Assembly (NCBI GenBank): GCA_028023455.1
Contig: JAQFVV010006474.1
Coordinates: forward strand, 507,001 to 571,000
DNA length: 64,000 nucleotides
Reading direction: 5' to 3'
Source: Epiperipatus broadwayi
Taxonomy: Eukaryota; Onychophora; Udeonychophora; Euonychophora; Peripatidae
The stretch's first letter is position 1. Each line of letters begins with the position of its first letter. This document shows positions 50,865 through 64,000 of this stretch, piece by piece. The notes below the pieces were generated by a model. The model ran no database searches and was not told where the DNA came from. It saw only the letters and a program-made list of their open reading frames with translations. The position numbers were made by a program, and so were the translations under genes.

Positions 50865-53800
50865 TTCTCTTCACCTTAGTGAACTTTTGGTGCTGAGCAA
50901 TATAATCATAGCTGAATTATTCAATCAGTTAGCTACTTTTACATTACCTTGTTAATATTCTTAATATGTAAATAGACTAATTTAAATATTTCAATGGTTT
51001 GATAATCAGGTGCTATTATCTTTTTCATTTATAGCATTGTTATTTCCAATGTAGTCAGTCCACATCTACATTCCTCTTTTTGCCATTGTGGATCAAAGGT
51101 GTGCCCATGACCTTTTTTAAGATCTGAGAATGCAGTTATATATTGAGTTTTTTTTTTGCTCATTTTCATGATTACTGTAGTAATGTCAGACCATGATTCT
51201 TTATAATATAGAGCTGTGCATCCTGGGCCATAGCTATGAAATACATTGGCTATTTGTGGAATCCTTTTTATAGTGTGTCTTTGATATTGTTGACCAGCAT
51301 ATTGAGGCTTCCTGGTATTTGGAAGCTATCGTATATTTGTTGACAAATGGTTTTATTATATTTGCCATTTTTGGTATATAAGACATTATGATCTGTTGTT
51401 TATTATTATTTTGACATCTTAAGCTCTGCTTTATTTTGATGTTAAGTCTTCTAATTTTTTTTGAGTGCTCCTTGGCTGTAACTTGCTTTGATATTGTGTT
51501 TTTGGAATACTTCATATTGGCAGAGTTATTGCTTTCTGATAAGAAATCCTTTAAATCCAGGTATTTTTGAGAGGAATATGTAAATTAACCTATTTACATA
51601 TAAAAAATAATAATAAGACATTATAAATGCAGCTGACAAATGATACAGATATGATTATATGTGCAGCATTGGAAATGCACTATGCCAAAGAGAAAACTGA
51701 TAGGAAAAGAATAATACATTTTACTAGGCATACTAACATACATATAAACAATGAAAAGAAAACTATACATTAATTATGAACAATCAGTTACAATTTAGAA
51801 TAGCATTATATATAAGAAAAAACATCATAAACTACTAGAATAAATATAATTTATAAGTAAATGCTTAAAGAAACAGGTATTTCCAAAATGCTCCCATTGG
51901 ATTGATACACCCACCAACATGATAAAGTAATGACCTATATCAAAATACAATTATTAAAATACATCGTAAAAGGATGCAGAATAAAACTTAACACATGAAC
52001 AAATAGGAAAATAAGACTAATATGATGCTATGAATTACCTCAGCAAATAATATTATATTGTAAAACTCTATCAAAAAATCCGGGCATTGAGTATACCAGA
52101 ATATGTAAATTCTTTGCAAAAAACCTGAAATTAGAATAAACACCAATGCAGACAGTAGCATCAGTAACCTAAGAAAAACAATCACTTTAGAAAAACTAAG
52201 TTCACTAATGGAATATGGTCAGATGTGCATGGGCAGATCATTAGAAAAATTTACACCTAGAGACCATTGCAGAATTTGAAGCTATATATGAAAACACCTC
52301 AATCAAAGGCAATATTTAAAGACATAATGTAAACACTAAGATTGGTGCCTAAAAAATCTATAAATAAAAGAATAAAGAAATCCAAAACTTTTATATATTC
52401 ACAACAGAAAATAAAATAATTTTCCTAAAAGAAAACAAATGAAACAGATTTATACTAGACGATATACATAATACTAACCAACAAATTGAGAAGTTAAATT
52501 CAATAAATCAAAACTATGAAATATAAATTTATAGACACTAAATTAAGAAAATATAGAAATTGAGCATATAACAGAATAGAATATTTAAAGATATATCTGT
52601 GGCCTGCAATAGCTGCTCAAAGAGAATTTTTTCCAATGACTAATTATAGATTTTGGTGGAGTTATATTACTACAAAGCCACAAACATCACAGAATGGCTA
52701 AAAAAGCAAATAGGATTTGGTAAATTTACCATAAAATCATCTTTAAGCTGGTGCAAGCAATCAAACATGCATATATAAAAGACAGCAGAATTGCATCATT
52801 GAACAGAATAGTACAAATTACTACCTTACAAAAAATCAATAAATATAAAATTTATTAAATGAAAGGGGTTTATAACAAACCTAAAAGCGAGTTCATCATT
52901 CATATACTAGAATGGATTGATAAAGACAACACAGCAAATTCAATAATAAATACTATAGGGTGAATGACCCATGGCCAATGGAATCACTAATCTATGAAAT
53001 TATATGCAGCTTAATACTGGTATAAATTGTTTATTACCCCAGCGTTTTTAGAAAAACATCAACATATTTATACAAAAAATAATAAAATGCACAACCAATT
53101 GTCAAATCATCATTACAATGATCTATTAAAAATAAAAACATGACAAAAGGCATTAAATTTCTAGAATGAATAATTAATAGAAACAAAAGCAAATTAAACT
53201 ACAAGTAATAATAAAACAATTAAAAACAAACAATCCATTCACAATCAAAAATCCAAATTTCATATAAATTAGCTGATTCCAAAAGTTTCTTCAATGAAAA
53301 TCAATGTATCTCCAAACCCAATAGCAAAGTTTACATAAAAGACCTAAACAGCATAGTTTACAGCCAAGAAGTACTCAACTAAAAACTTAAAAGATTTAAC
53401 ACCAAAATAAAACAGAACTTAAGCTGATATGATAACAACAAACAATGGATTCCAATGTCACACATATCAAAAATGTAAATAAAATAAAAACTACTTGCTA
53501 ATGTTACAACATAAGCTTTTGAATAACAGACAGACCCAATAGACACATCATCAATATCAAAAATAAACTACAAAAGAAAGAAATCTTGAAAATAGTACAA
53601 CAGCTCAGGATTATGGAGGATCGCAGACCAACATCACAAGAATCATACAGCACAAGTATTTATACAAATGCCTAAACAAAAACTCAGAATATATATATAT
53701 CTGTGTTCTCATATCATGAAAAAGAACACAGACACAGCAATGTTTCCCCAAATATTCAACAATATGTTTAGAATGTGATAACAGAAAGAAGAAAATTAAA

Positions 53801-54015
53801 GAGGCTTGGTATATTGCAAATAACAACTATCTTATAAACGAAAGAACTAATAGCAACCAATTATCAACTGGTCAAATATGTAATTTAGTCTATTTGTATA
53901 TTAAAAATAAAGGTATTATAAAAGCAGCTAACCAACAAAATAATGTAGCTATAATTATGGTGCTTAGCACCAAAAGTTAACTAAGCCACAGAGGAAAAAA
54001 ATGCTAACATTCTTT
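50865..54015. mobile_element. Decayed 3.1-kb unit with inverted ends
   Basis: Sequence at 50868-51040 is matched in reverse at about 53850-54010: TTAGTGAACTTTTGGTGCTGAGCA at the left pairs with the segment containing GTGCTTAGCACCAAAAGTTAA at the right, and AATAGACTAATTTA with TAATTTAGTCTATT. A third, weaker copy in the right-hand orientation lies at 51585-51705. The interior shows no intact frame; some minus and plus stretches are less biased. It may be a decayed inverted-repeat DNA transposon or an inverted pair of an unknown repeat. Confidence 0.5.
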
Positions 54016-54292
54016 ACCAAGCCTATTAACATACATATGGAAGGTTATTTTATGTAGACAGTAATTATAAATTTATTTAAACGCATATTGATTACGTAAG
54101 TAATATTTACTAAGGCTGTAAACCTCAGCAAAGTACGCGTAAAAATGCGATAGTAAGGAACTCTACAGGTCTTAACCACAAGCTTACGTTATGAAACGGT
54201 TAGTTAGAATAATAAAAAAATTATTAGCGTTGTAGCTGATGTTATTTTAAAAAATATTAATTATATTAATACAATAATGCTTCAAAGTAGAA

Positions 54293-54393
54293 CGTTGTTA
54301 GCTGAGAGATCATCGCAGCCTTTTGCAAGCAAGTAGTTGGTTGCAGATGGTTGTGGGTTCGCCTCCCGGACGATGCTATGACATATGAAAAAA
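54293..54393 (+). mobile_element. tRNA-derived SINE with 9-bp target duplication
   Basis: About 101 bp. A-box-like TTAGCTGAGAGATCATCG, B-box-like GGGTTCGCCTCCCGG, and an A-run at the 3' end. AAAGTAGAA occurs at 54284-54292 and again at 54394-54402, a target-site duplication. Same family as 18256-18361. Confidence 0.75.
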
Positions 54394-54402
54394 AAAGTAG
54401 AA

Positions 54403-57400
54403 AGAGAAGAATTCATCATTTAAATTGGCGAAATAAAACTAAATTTTAAAAGTATTTGGAGATAACAAAAATAAAGTTCAATACGAGAAAACAGAAAATG
54501 TATAAATTTTAAAAAAGATTATCTGAACATAAAACATCTGTTACGGATTTCAGAATATCAGTAACTGTAAGTTTAAATATCGTAATGACATTACTTATGA
54601 AAAATGTAAACAAAATGAAATGATATTAAAAATAACATATTTTTTTAAAAAAAGCAGAAAATCAAAACATAAAATTATAAAAAATACAAAATGTTGATTA
54701 AAAATTAAAGAATACGAGCAAATAGTCGAAATCTATAGATTAAAATATGTTTAAAAAAGAAAACACCAAAAAATACAAACAATAATTTAGCATATAGTCA
54801 ATTACTGTTGAGTTCAATTGATGTTCAAACAACAATAATTTAATCCATTTATTTATGGTGAGATGCCCTCCTCTTTTTTTTCTTCAGAGAAAAATCATCC
54901 TAGAATATATTTACTTTGTGATTTACAAATGGAAAAAATTAGTAACTATAAAAAAATATGCAAATGTGTAAAAAACTTTTAGATTTTCTGCACTTATGTA
55001 CTTGTGCATGTATACATTTATATAAAATATCACACCATCTACCATTACATTTTCCAGCAGTGCTATCTATTTATTATAAAGTTCTACATCAAACACAGAC
55101 AATAATTGGTAAGTTTCGAACTTTGTAACACACACATAGAACTGTAAGATTTAAAAGATTTTGTGTAATACTTCATGGGATTAATTTTACTATTGCTTTA
55201 TGATTCTTCTACGTTTGTATACATGTATGTAAATGGGTATGTTAAATATTCAGCTAGAAATTAGAAATGCTGAATCGAAAGAATATCCTCATAATACTAA
55301 CAAAACTTCACATTACTATTAAGTGGCATGTCTATTTCTCCTGCAGTAATTTCGCCATCTTGTGTGAGCTTGTCCAAACAATAGATGCCAGAACTTATCT
55401 TAAAAGCAGATAGCATTATCAAAATAATTATTTTTTTAATGTCAGCTTTGCATATGTATATAATAAAGGTTCTCCTGGTGCAAAGGTAGTTTAACTAACT
55501 GCCATATCTCTGAACTTTACTTAAATGCAGGCTGAGTAAAATTCTTTTCAAAAAGCTTGGAGTTTTTTTCCTGGATGGCTAATAGCTAACATATATAATT
55601 TATCTAGTATCAGTAAAAACATATATGGAAAAACTTTCAAACCTTTATTATCCACTAATAGAACAGCCTGCTGAGTATGGCCTTCTCTTTCATTATTTCT
55701 CTATGGCATACTATCAGGGAAACATTTGCCTCTGCAATAGGACAATTATAGAAAAAGCATTTTATCTTATATATATATTGTGCTGATATCTTATCTGTAC
55801 ATATATATAATTTTGTCTAAAAAATTATTAAAATAAAATTATCAGAAATAACGCCAAGGTTAATAAATCAATAAATAAGTTTATAAAAATCTATAGAGTT
55901 TTTTTTTTCAAACAAAATGCAGTTTGCTTTAGAAACTTAAAACTAAAAGTTTAAAGGTTAGTCGTTAAAAGTTACAATTAATTAATTAGAAGGGGGGGGT
56001 TGCTTTAGAACATCAAGTTAAGAGTTTATAAAAGAAGTTTAAAGAATTTTTTGCTAAAAACAATTAATTCATAATTGGGGGAAATTAAAAGAAGTTGATT
56101 TTCAAATAAGTAAAAAATATCTTTTTTGGGTTAAAGAAAGAAAAAGTAATCTTAAAATTAATATTGAGTTTATTAGAAAAATATACATGTGAGTAAATAG
56201 CGAGTGATAAATGTGTATGTTAAAAATATAAAAAAACAAATGAAAGCATGTAATTGAAATGTTTCTCAAAGATTTAAATATTGTATATGCTCATAAATGA
56301 TATAAACAAAAGGGGCAATGGCTACTAATTAAAAATCCACAAAGATAATATATTTGCAATGGCTGCTAATTAAAAGATCTCCAAAAACATGTAATTAAAA
56401 GCTTATCAAAGGAATGCATTTAAAAACAAGGAAGGAATTTTGACAACAGATATAGCTGGAGGATATCAAAATGACAACAGGTCATGTAAATAAATAGTCC
56501 AGTTTTTCATCGGACAATCAGTGGAGATTACAGTTGAGGAAGAGTTCAGTTCAGTTCAGTGAGATCACATCAGATTAAATCAGTCAATCGATCAGTGGAC
56601 AATGCAGTGTTAGAAACCTTGGAAACATGACTTTGCTCTAGCCTGAGTCTAATGAAACAGCTAACCTGCCCGTGAAAATAATGCCTGCCTAACAACTTGA
56701 AAATCCACTTTCAATATCTAAATGTCTTAAAGAAAAATACTTTGGAATACTAAGCATTAAACCTCCTCAAGAAAACCTCATATCCAGCCATCTGGAAATA
56801 TTCTCACTTGAAGCAGCAACCAGGGGAAAAACAAAGTCCTACTGAAAATAAAATACACAGCAAACAGCAAGAAGTATTCACATTCTAAAATCCTAGGTAA
56901 TAACATTTTTCTTATTCTTATTTCTAAAGGAGCCATTGCATAGTTTGAAGCCCCCAGAGTCAAATAATAATGAACTCTATAGCATGCATAAATGAACTAT
57001 TGATGTGCATGTTCTAAATGTTGTGAATGGGAATACTCTTTGTTGGATTATATTGATTTCATTGTATTTTAAATGTCAAATATTATTTAATTCTTTGTTA
57101 TATTATATCGCTATTATATATGTGTGAGCCTAAAGTTATGATAAGTCCTTGTTCATATAAATAAGTTTTGTATATACTATTATCATTGTCTAAGTTAACA
57201 AGTTCACATAAATAATTTAAAAGTGGAATACTAAATGTTTAGTAAAATAAATTATCTTGAAACTTAAAGCTTAATTTGGCGGTCAATTTTTTTTTACCAC
57301 TAATTGAAACAATATTTTATTATTCTAGTACAAGTGGCTGAGCTAGTCATGAATATATCTTAGGCATTGAATTAGTGGCCATTGTTTAAAGCATGTTATT

Positions 57401-57755
57401 TATCCTCTGGGTAAGTAACTGGTGCCCGTGTTTCTACAAAACAAAATAGCACTTTGAATGATAGGTGTTGAATTCAACAATTGAGAAGAAATTTGTTTCC
57501 CTCAAATATGGTCATTTAGATATATTTCACATATATATCTGCTGGCTTGGATTCAGGTGCTCTTTGAGTACTCTCTTCTCTGCCTAAGGGACAGTGGTGG
57601 AATGATACATAAATTGCAAGGGACTAATAATAAATATATTATATTTTGTACAAAAGTTTACAAGTTATATTTCAAGTTACAATTTTATTAAAGAGCGAAA
57701 GCATATAGTTTGTGATTACTCCATCAGGGATCAGGTAAACCCACCACCCAGTTTA
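54403..57755. other. A+T-rich DNA, no confident gene
   Basis: A G run at 55993-56000. From about 56450 to 57290 composition is less biased and ends AATTTGGCGGTCAA, which faintly recalls an LTR/primer-site junction. No LTR pair or gag-pol frame was found, so this is not called. Confidence 0.4.
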
Positions 57756-58626
<871 letters not shown>

Positions 58627-58628
58627 AG

Positions 58629-58833
58629 GTAGATTATAACTTTTGGGGCTATACCGTGTATTGTTTTTCATTAAACACCGATATTTTGATGGAATAGCAA
58701 CCGCCATTATCAAGGTTAACTTTTGAAAGAAAAACCGTTAGATTTTAACAAATAACGTTGCTATTCCATCGAAATATCGGTGTTTAATGGAAAACAATAC
58801 ACGGTTTAGCCCAAAAAGTTATAATTTATCTAC
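58629..58833. repeat. Foldback repeat beside the GATA array
   Basis: Arms 58629-58701 and 58757-58833 are inverted copies with a 55-bp loop; they include ACCGTGTATTGTTTT and AACACCGATATTT with matches in reverse. The left arm's minus strand carries CTTGATAATGGC and the right arm carries CCATCGAAAT, a pattern also seen near the 3' ends of the Penelope-like copies. It may be a solo terminal region of a related element (inference). Confidence 0.7.
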
Positions 58834-59368
58834 ATCATATAACCGTGAAAACATTAAGTATAACATATATATATATTCTTCAAACATCCACTACATCATA
58901 CATTTTTTAAACATATTAATAAACAATATAAAAAACGAATGACTACCAAAATATATTTCATACTGAAGCAGCATTTTGGATTGGTCCTCATTGTGATAAT
59001 TTGGTCTTTATTTAAAGACATGTAGACAAACTGAAGAGTGATAGTTCAACATGAAATGCATCTTGGACTCATTGATCGTTTTCAGATATTTTATTTAAAA
59101 GTTTCAAAAATGTATAGTAGAACTGAAGTTTTAAATATATCTAAAAAAGACGTCATGCAAAATAAAGAGATGAACTTAAATTAGTCAATATATTTGGCTT
59201 TATTAAAAAATAAATATATTAATCTTTAATAGAAGTTTAAAGTTTTACTTTACCTGTAATAATCTCTGACTTAATAAATGATTTAACAATAATTATAAAT
59301 ATATTTAACTGAAATTGGTGTTGTCAAAGTTGTGAAAATCGAAAATTTGAAGCTTATAAATTGAAGTG

Positions 59369-59407
<39 letters not shown>

Positions 59408-59449
59408 CTTTTATTTAATAATATATATATATATAATATATATATATTA
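58834..59449. other. A+T-rich DNA with TA arrays
   Basis: TA arrays at 59371-59403 and 59420-59450. No gene seen. Confidence 0.55.
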
Positions 59450-60735
59450 TTCTTTAAAATGAATATATTCAATTTATAAGACAACTATATACTTAAAATA
59501 TATAAATAATACATTTATTAATATCTAATCGATTTTCATTCAAAAATGAACCTTATCAAGATATTATAACAATTGAAAAAATTCATGTGATTTACATATC
59601 ATCTTAACACATCATCTACTGGTCAAACTTAACAATAAAGATGTTTTTTTATATTTTCCAATTTTTATTTAGTGACCATTTTCCACCTAACTTTACCAAC
59701 CCTTGTACTAAATTCATACATTTCTCTTTATTTTTATGTATATACAATGTTTCATATACTTTTCTTTCTTTATAATTTTTACAATATTTGATGACTTCAA
59801 TACTTTCTTCACAATTCATAATGTGTCCTGTTTCTAACAAATGGCAAAATGGACCTGACTTAATATCTTTCTTATTTATAGCTCTGTCATGCTCTTTACC
59901 CCTTTCTATCTTACTTATTGCTGACTGACCTATGTATATCATATTGCATCTTTTACAAATAATTTTATAAACTATTCCTATCCTATCATTCTTATCATTC
60001 CTTATTTTAGAATTACTTACTAGTTTTTTTATTACTTACTAGTTTTTTTAAAGATTTACTATTTTTTCATCCAATACCTATATTAAGATTTTTTTTTCTT
60101 CTCACATTTAGAATTTCATATACATCCTTAGAATATGAAATAGAAATCCATTTCTTATTTTTTCTTTCATTTTTATTGCTAACTTTTTTATACCTGTTTT
60201 TATGTATTAAAATATTTCTTACAATTTTACTATTATATCCATATTCAATGTATTCATCTTGGATTTTCAATTTTTGCTCCATTGCATCTTAATGTAAGCC
60301 TATCCTTTTTTTCTTTTATTCTTATTAGTACCCCCATTTTTTGACACCAAGGTTAATAAGATTCTGGATGTATCATTCCTCTAACATTTTTATTTTTTAT
60401 GTAGTGCTTTATATTAATCATTCCATTTTCATCCTTTTTATTAATAAATCTAAATATTTTATTCTTTCTTCATTATTTTCTATAGTAAATTTAATATTAA
60501 ACATATTTTTATTAAGCTCATTAAAAGCTTTCATTATGCTTCTTCCATTTCCTACAACTAAAATATCATCCACATACCTAAAATACTTTATAATTTCTCC
60601 ATTTTTAATATACTTATCAATTACTTTCTGCTCAATCCAGTCAACCATAGTTGATGCCATAATTCCACTTATCGAACAGCCCATTATCCATCCTTTTTAA
60701 ATACTCCAAAATTCATTATTATATTTTACATAGAA
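59450..60735 (-). pseudogene. Penelope-like element, truncated minus copy
   Basis: Inverted partner of the plus copy, collinear with about 61376-62653. Surviving frames: RT motifs B and C at 60418-60684 (ISGIMASTMVDW, FRYVDDILVV), a linker piece at 60067-60282, and the GIY-YIG endonuclease at 59649-59942 with its start upstream (GIVYK, C-x2-C, IYIGQS, GKEHDRAI, HLLETGH). Here the endonuclease motif is better kept (YIGQS) than in the plus copy (YISQS). Motif A and everything upstream are absent. Frameshifts and stops separate the pieces. The RT and GIY-YIG pair is diagnostic of canonical Penelope-like elements, whose endonuclease cuts target DNA for priming. Confidence 0.85.
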
Positions 60736-62653
60736 AGTGGAAAGATAAACAAACAATTAAGGAAATTATTGAAAAAGTTAAAAAAGAAAATTTAATTACT
60801 ACTATTGAAGATAAAGGATCTCGGTTTGTAATATTAAATAAAGAAGATTATGAAGATAAAATTAAAAATGACTTGATTAAACAAGATTTTGTAAAAATAG
60901 AAAAGAATCCAAGTATTTTAATTAAATATAAATATATAAAAATATTACAAAGAATGAGAGAAACTAAGTTGATTAATAATAATGAATATAAGTTATTATA
61001 TCCAACAGCATTTCAACATCCTATGGTATTTGGAAATATAAAAACTCATAAAGAAAATATGCCTGTATGATTAATATTGGATTTTAATGATTATATATTA
61101 AAAGAAATGTGTAATCTTATATATAGAAAACTTGGGATAGTATGGGTTATGGAAAGTATTGTATAAAAAATTCTGAGGAAGTACTAAAAAGTTTTAATAC
61201 AGTTAAATTAAATAGGAATGGTAATGTAGCATCATTTGATATAGAAAAAATGTATCAAAGTGTTTCTAGGATAGAAAGTATTAACATTGTAGTTAGAAAA
61301 GTCAAAGATGAGAAGATAATTTCAAAAGAATGGATAAAAATAATAGAAGAGTTTTTAATCATGATTAATGAGACTTTATGTGTAAAATATAATAATGAAT
61401 TTTGGAGTATTGAAAAAGGAAGGATAATGGGCTCTTTGATAAGTGGAATTATGGCATCAACAATGGTTGATTGGATTGGGCAGAAAGTAATTGATAAGTA
61501 TATTGAAAATGGAGAAATTATAAAGTATTTTAGGTATGTGGATGATATTTTAGTTGTAGGAAATGGAAGAAGCATAATGAAAGCTTTTAATGAGCTTAAT
61601 AAAAATATGTTTAATATTAAATTTACTATAGAAAATAATGAAGAAGGAATAAAATATTTAGATTTATTAATAAAAAAGGATGAAAGTGGAATGATTAATA
61701 TAAAGCACTACATAAAAAATAAAAATGTTAGAGGAATGATACATCCAGAATCTTATCAACCTTGGTATCGAAAAATGGGGGTACTAATAGGAATAAAAGA
61801 AAAAATGATAGGCTTACATTAAATGATTAAGATACAATGGAGCCAAAATTGAAAATCCAAGATAAATACATTGAATATGGATATAATAGTAAAATTGTAA
61901 GAAATATTTTAATAAATAAAAGCAGGTATAAAAAAGTTAGCAATAAAAATGAAAGAAAAAATAAGAAATGGATTTCTATTCCATATTCTAAGGATGTATA
62001 TGAAATTCTAAATGATAGAAAAGAAAAAATAAATCTTAATATAGATATTGGATGGAAAAATAGTAAATCTTTAAAAAAACTAGTAAGTAATTCTAAAATA
62101 AGGAATGATAAGAATGATAGGATAGGAATAGTTTATAAAAGTTATTGTAAAAGATGCAAGATGATATACATAAGTCAGTCAGCAAAAAGTAAGATAGAAA
62201 GGGGTAAAGAGCATGACAGAGCTATAAATAAGAAAGATATTAAGTCAGGTCCATTTTGTCATTTGTTAGAAACAGGACACATTATGAATTGTGAAGAAAG
62301 TATTGAAGTCATCAAATATTGTAAAAATTATAAAGAAAGAAAAGTATATGAAACATTGTATATACATAAAAATAAAGAGAAATGTATGAATTTAGTACAA
62401 GGGTCGGTAAAGTTAGATGGAAAATGGTCATTAAATAAAAATTGGAAAATATAAAAACATCTTTATTGTTAAGTTTGACCAGTAGATGATGTGTTAAGAT
62501 GATATGTAAATCACGTGAATTTTTTCAATTGTTATAATATCTTGATAAGGTTCATTTTTGAATGAAAATCGATTAGATATTAATAAATTTATTATTTATA
62601 TAATTTAAGTATATAGTTGTCTTATAAATTGAATATATTTCATTTTAAAGAAT
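60736..62653 (+). pseudogene. Penelope-like element, longer plus copy
   Basis: Frame pieces: 60736-61068 (EDKGSRFVILNKEDY and GNIKTHKENMPV, the RT N-terminal part), a TGA where an Arg is usual after MPV, a frame change near 61140, then 61142-61822 with motif A SFDIEKMYQSV (D33), motif B IMGSLISGIMAST (95-107) and motif C YVDD (132-135). A further frame at 61837-62454 carries the linker and GIY-YIG domain: GIVYK, C-x2-C, YISQS, GKEHDRAI, HLLETGH. RT and endonuclease are normally one protein; here two stops and one shift split it. The N-terminus is truncated. The 3' UTR (62455-62653) is shared with the minus copy. Few changes separate the two copies, so decay is recent. Confidence 0.87.
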
Positions 62654-64000
62654 TGTATATTAGAAAGACAACATAATGGTTTTGTAATGCCATCATTGTG
62701 AAATATATATATTGCAATTAATAAGAGATACCAATTTATAGCATACTTAAAGCACTTATGAATTTATAGCGCAAGGGTGGTGTATGTGAACAAGTGTTTT
62801 TTTTTTATTAACCACAGAAATCTGTTTCAATAATGTATTTCATAAAATGTACATTAAATAAACATATCACAAAATATTTGTTTTAATAACGTTTCTTATA
62901 TTTGAAAAACAATGCACTCTGCCAAAAAATGTAAGCTTAACTATCGCAAGTTATCAGTTCTGCAATTGTTTGATTTATTTTGAAAAAAAGAATTTTACAG
63001 AAAATTATTTCAGACAAAAATGTCTTAATTTATCAGATAATTTTTTCGCACTTTACATTAATTTTCTAGTTACTGATAAAATGGGTTGTATCAAATTGGA
63101 AGTTGCCATAATAGCTATTGTCATCCAAGAGCAGGTGTCTAATAAACATATGACACAGAAACATTATAATACTTCACTAAGATAATTAAATATAAAATTA
63201 TTCTATATTTGGTATTTTATTTTTAATACACTCAAACTATCAATCACTTCTAATATGCTCATGAAAAATAAAACTCTGTTAAACACTGGCAATAAAATTA
63301 TAAAGTAAAACTAAAGTTCTTGATATTTAATTCAAATGCACATCAAAATAATATTAAAGGGGTTTAAATCTAAAAGTAAGAGTAAGAGGTCAAACTATAC
63401 TTTACAAATTAAATGAATAATCCTATTAATTAGCTATATTTTGTTTTTTTCTTTTGCTTGCTCATTCAGATGAGGATGAAAATCTAAATAATTAATATGA
63501 TATGATTTGAAACAATAATTAAAAAGTTACACCTTAATGCTGGCTTTCTCCATACCTTTTAAATTAATACTATTTTATGCATGTGTCTGAATTATGCTAT
63601 CTGTTACAAAATAATTATTATAACTAAATCTGATCAGTTTACTTATGAAATTGGGACAAATATCATAATACAGATGATGACAATGGTCTCCCAAGCTTTA
63701 ATACTAATTCTACTTCAGCTGTTGTATGAGAAAAAAACAATTCTACCTTTATCTTTCTTTTTTTATCAGCAAACTATCTTACACTTGGCTATGAATAAAT
63801 GATGGAGAAACATTCCACAGAATACATGAGGATAAAATATTTTCATAACTTTAAACATTTAAATAACAATACACAATAGCTCCCAAGTCTAACTTCTGAG
63901 ACTTAAAACAAACTAGTGTGGATATGGTCTCATCACCAAAATAAGGGAACTTCACTACTTGGTTTCTGATACTATAATTCATAAAATACAACTACTAAAT
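62654..64000. other. A+T-rich DNA, no gene seen
   Basis: Nothing recognised to the window end. Confidence 0.5.

Noticed and set aside
56450-57290. Possible LTR ending AATTTGGCGGTC
   Set aside because: No second LTR, no polypurine tract and no gag-pol frame were found; the match is short.

Overview
The window looks like accessory, non-genic DNA from a very A+T-rich invertebrate animal genome. The evidence is several families of non-LTR retrotransposons (LINEs), a Penelope-like element with a GIY-YIG endonuclease, tRNA-derived SINEs, a decayed KRBA2-type integrase, foldback elements and long ATT and GATA microsatellites. No confident host protein-coding exon, tRNA or rRNA gene was found. The phylum cannot be fixed from the sequence alone.

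Layout. 1-1156: head-to-head and tandem copies of a roughly 456-bp repeat that carries a type-I hammerhead ribozyme fold. 2975-10368: a 149-bp direct repeat flanks a 7.1-kb insert. The insert holds an apparently intact minus-strand LINE (ORF1 with a PHD-like finger and SGNH esterase, ORF2 with APE endonuclease and reverse transcriptase, and 191-bp tandem 5' monomers) plus 2.1 kb of unexplained sequence beyond the LINE tail. 11.0-12.25 kb: decayed integrase. 14.6, 18.26 and 54.3 kb: tRNA-like SINEs. 21.5 and 48.5 kb: RTE-type LINE 3' ends. 22.95-23.84 kb: second, truncated copy of the first LINE. 26.3-27.04 kb: suspicious homopolymer-rich DNA. 33.5-38.65 kb: decayed LINE split by about 2.7 kb. 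40.1-43.05 kb: LINE bracketed by TAA arrays, its RT broken by two perfect palindromes. 46.1-46.6 kb: foldback element. 50.87-54.0 kb: decayed 3.1-kb unit with inverted ends. 57.76-58.62 kb: GATA array followed by another foldback. 59.45-62.65 kb: two Penelope-like copies head to head.

The most notable system is the hammerhead-bearing repeat family, with copies or fragments at about 0-1.2, 18.5-19.3, 23.8-24.05, 25.9-26.1, 31.0-32.4, 47.8-48.2 and 50.6 kb. Three copies share the same termini (TAAACATCACATGATCACC at one end, GGAGAGTTTTGCC at the other) and sit between 13-16-bp target-site duplications, so they were mobile. Inside, partial monomers are joined in opposite orientation. Several carry CUGANGA and GAAAC boxes, a short stem II, a self-complementary ACUAGU stem III, a cleavage triplet and a long two-part stem I. 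At one internal junction (31716) the homology of the monomer begins exactly at the predicted cleavage position. This resembles Penelope-associated hammerheads and retrozymes, which are presumed to move through self-cleaved RNA. No protein is encoded, so replication would depend on a partner reverse transcriptase, possibly of the Penelope type at 59-62 kb (inference).
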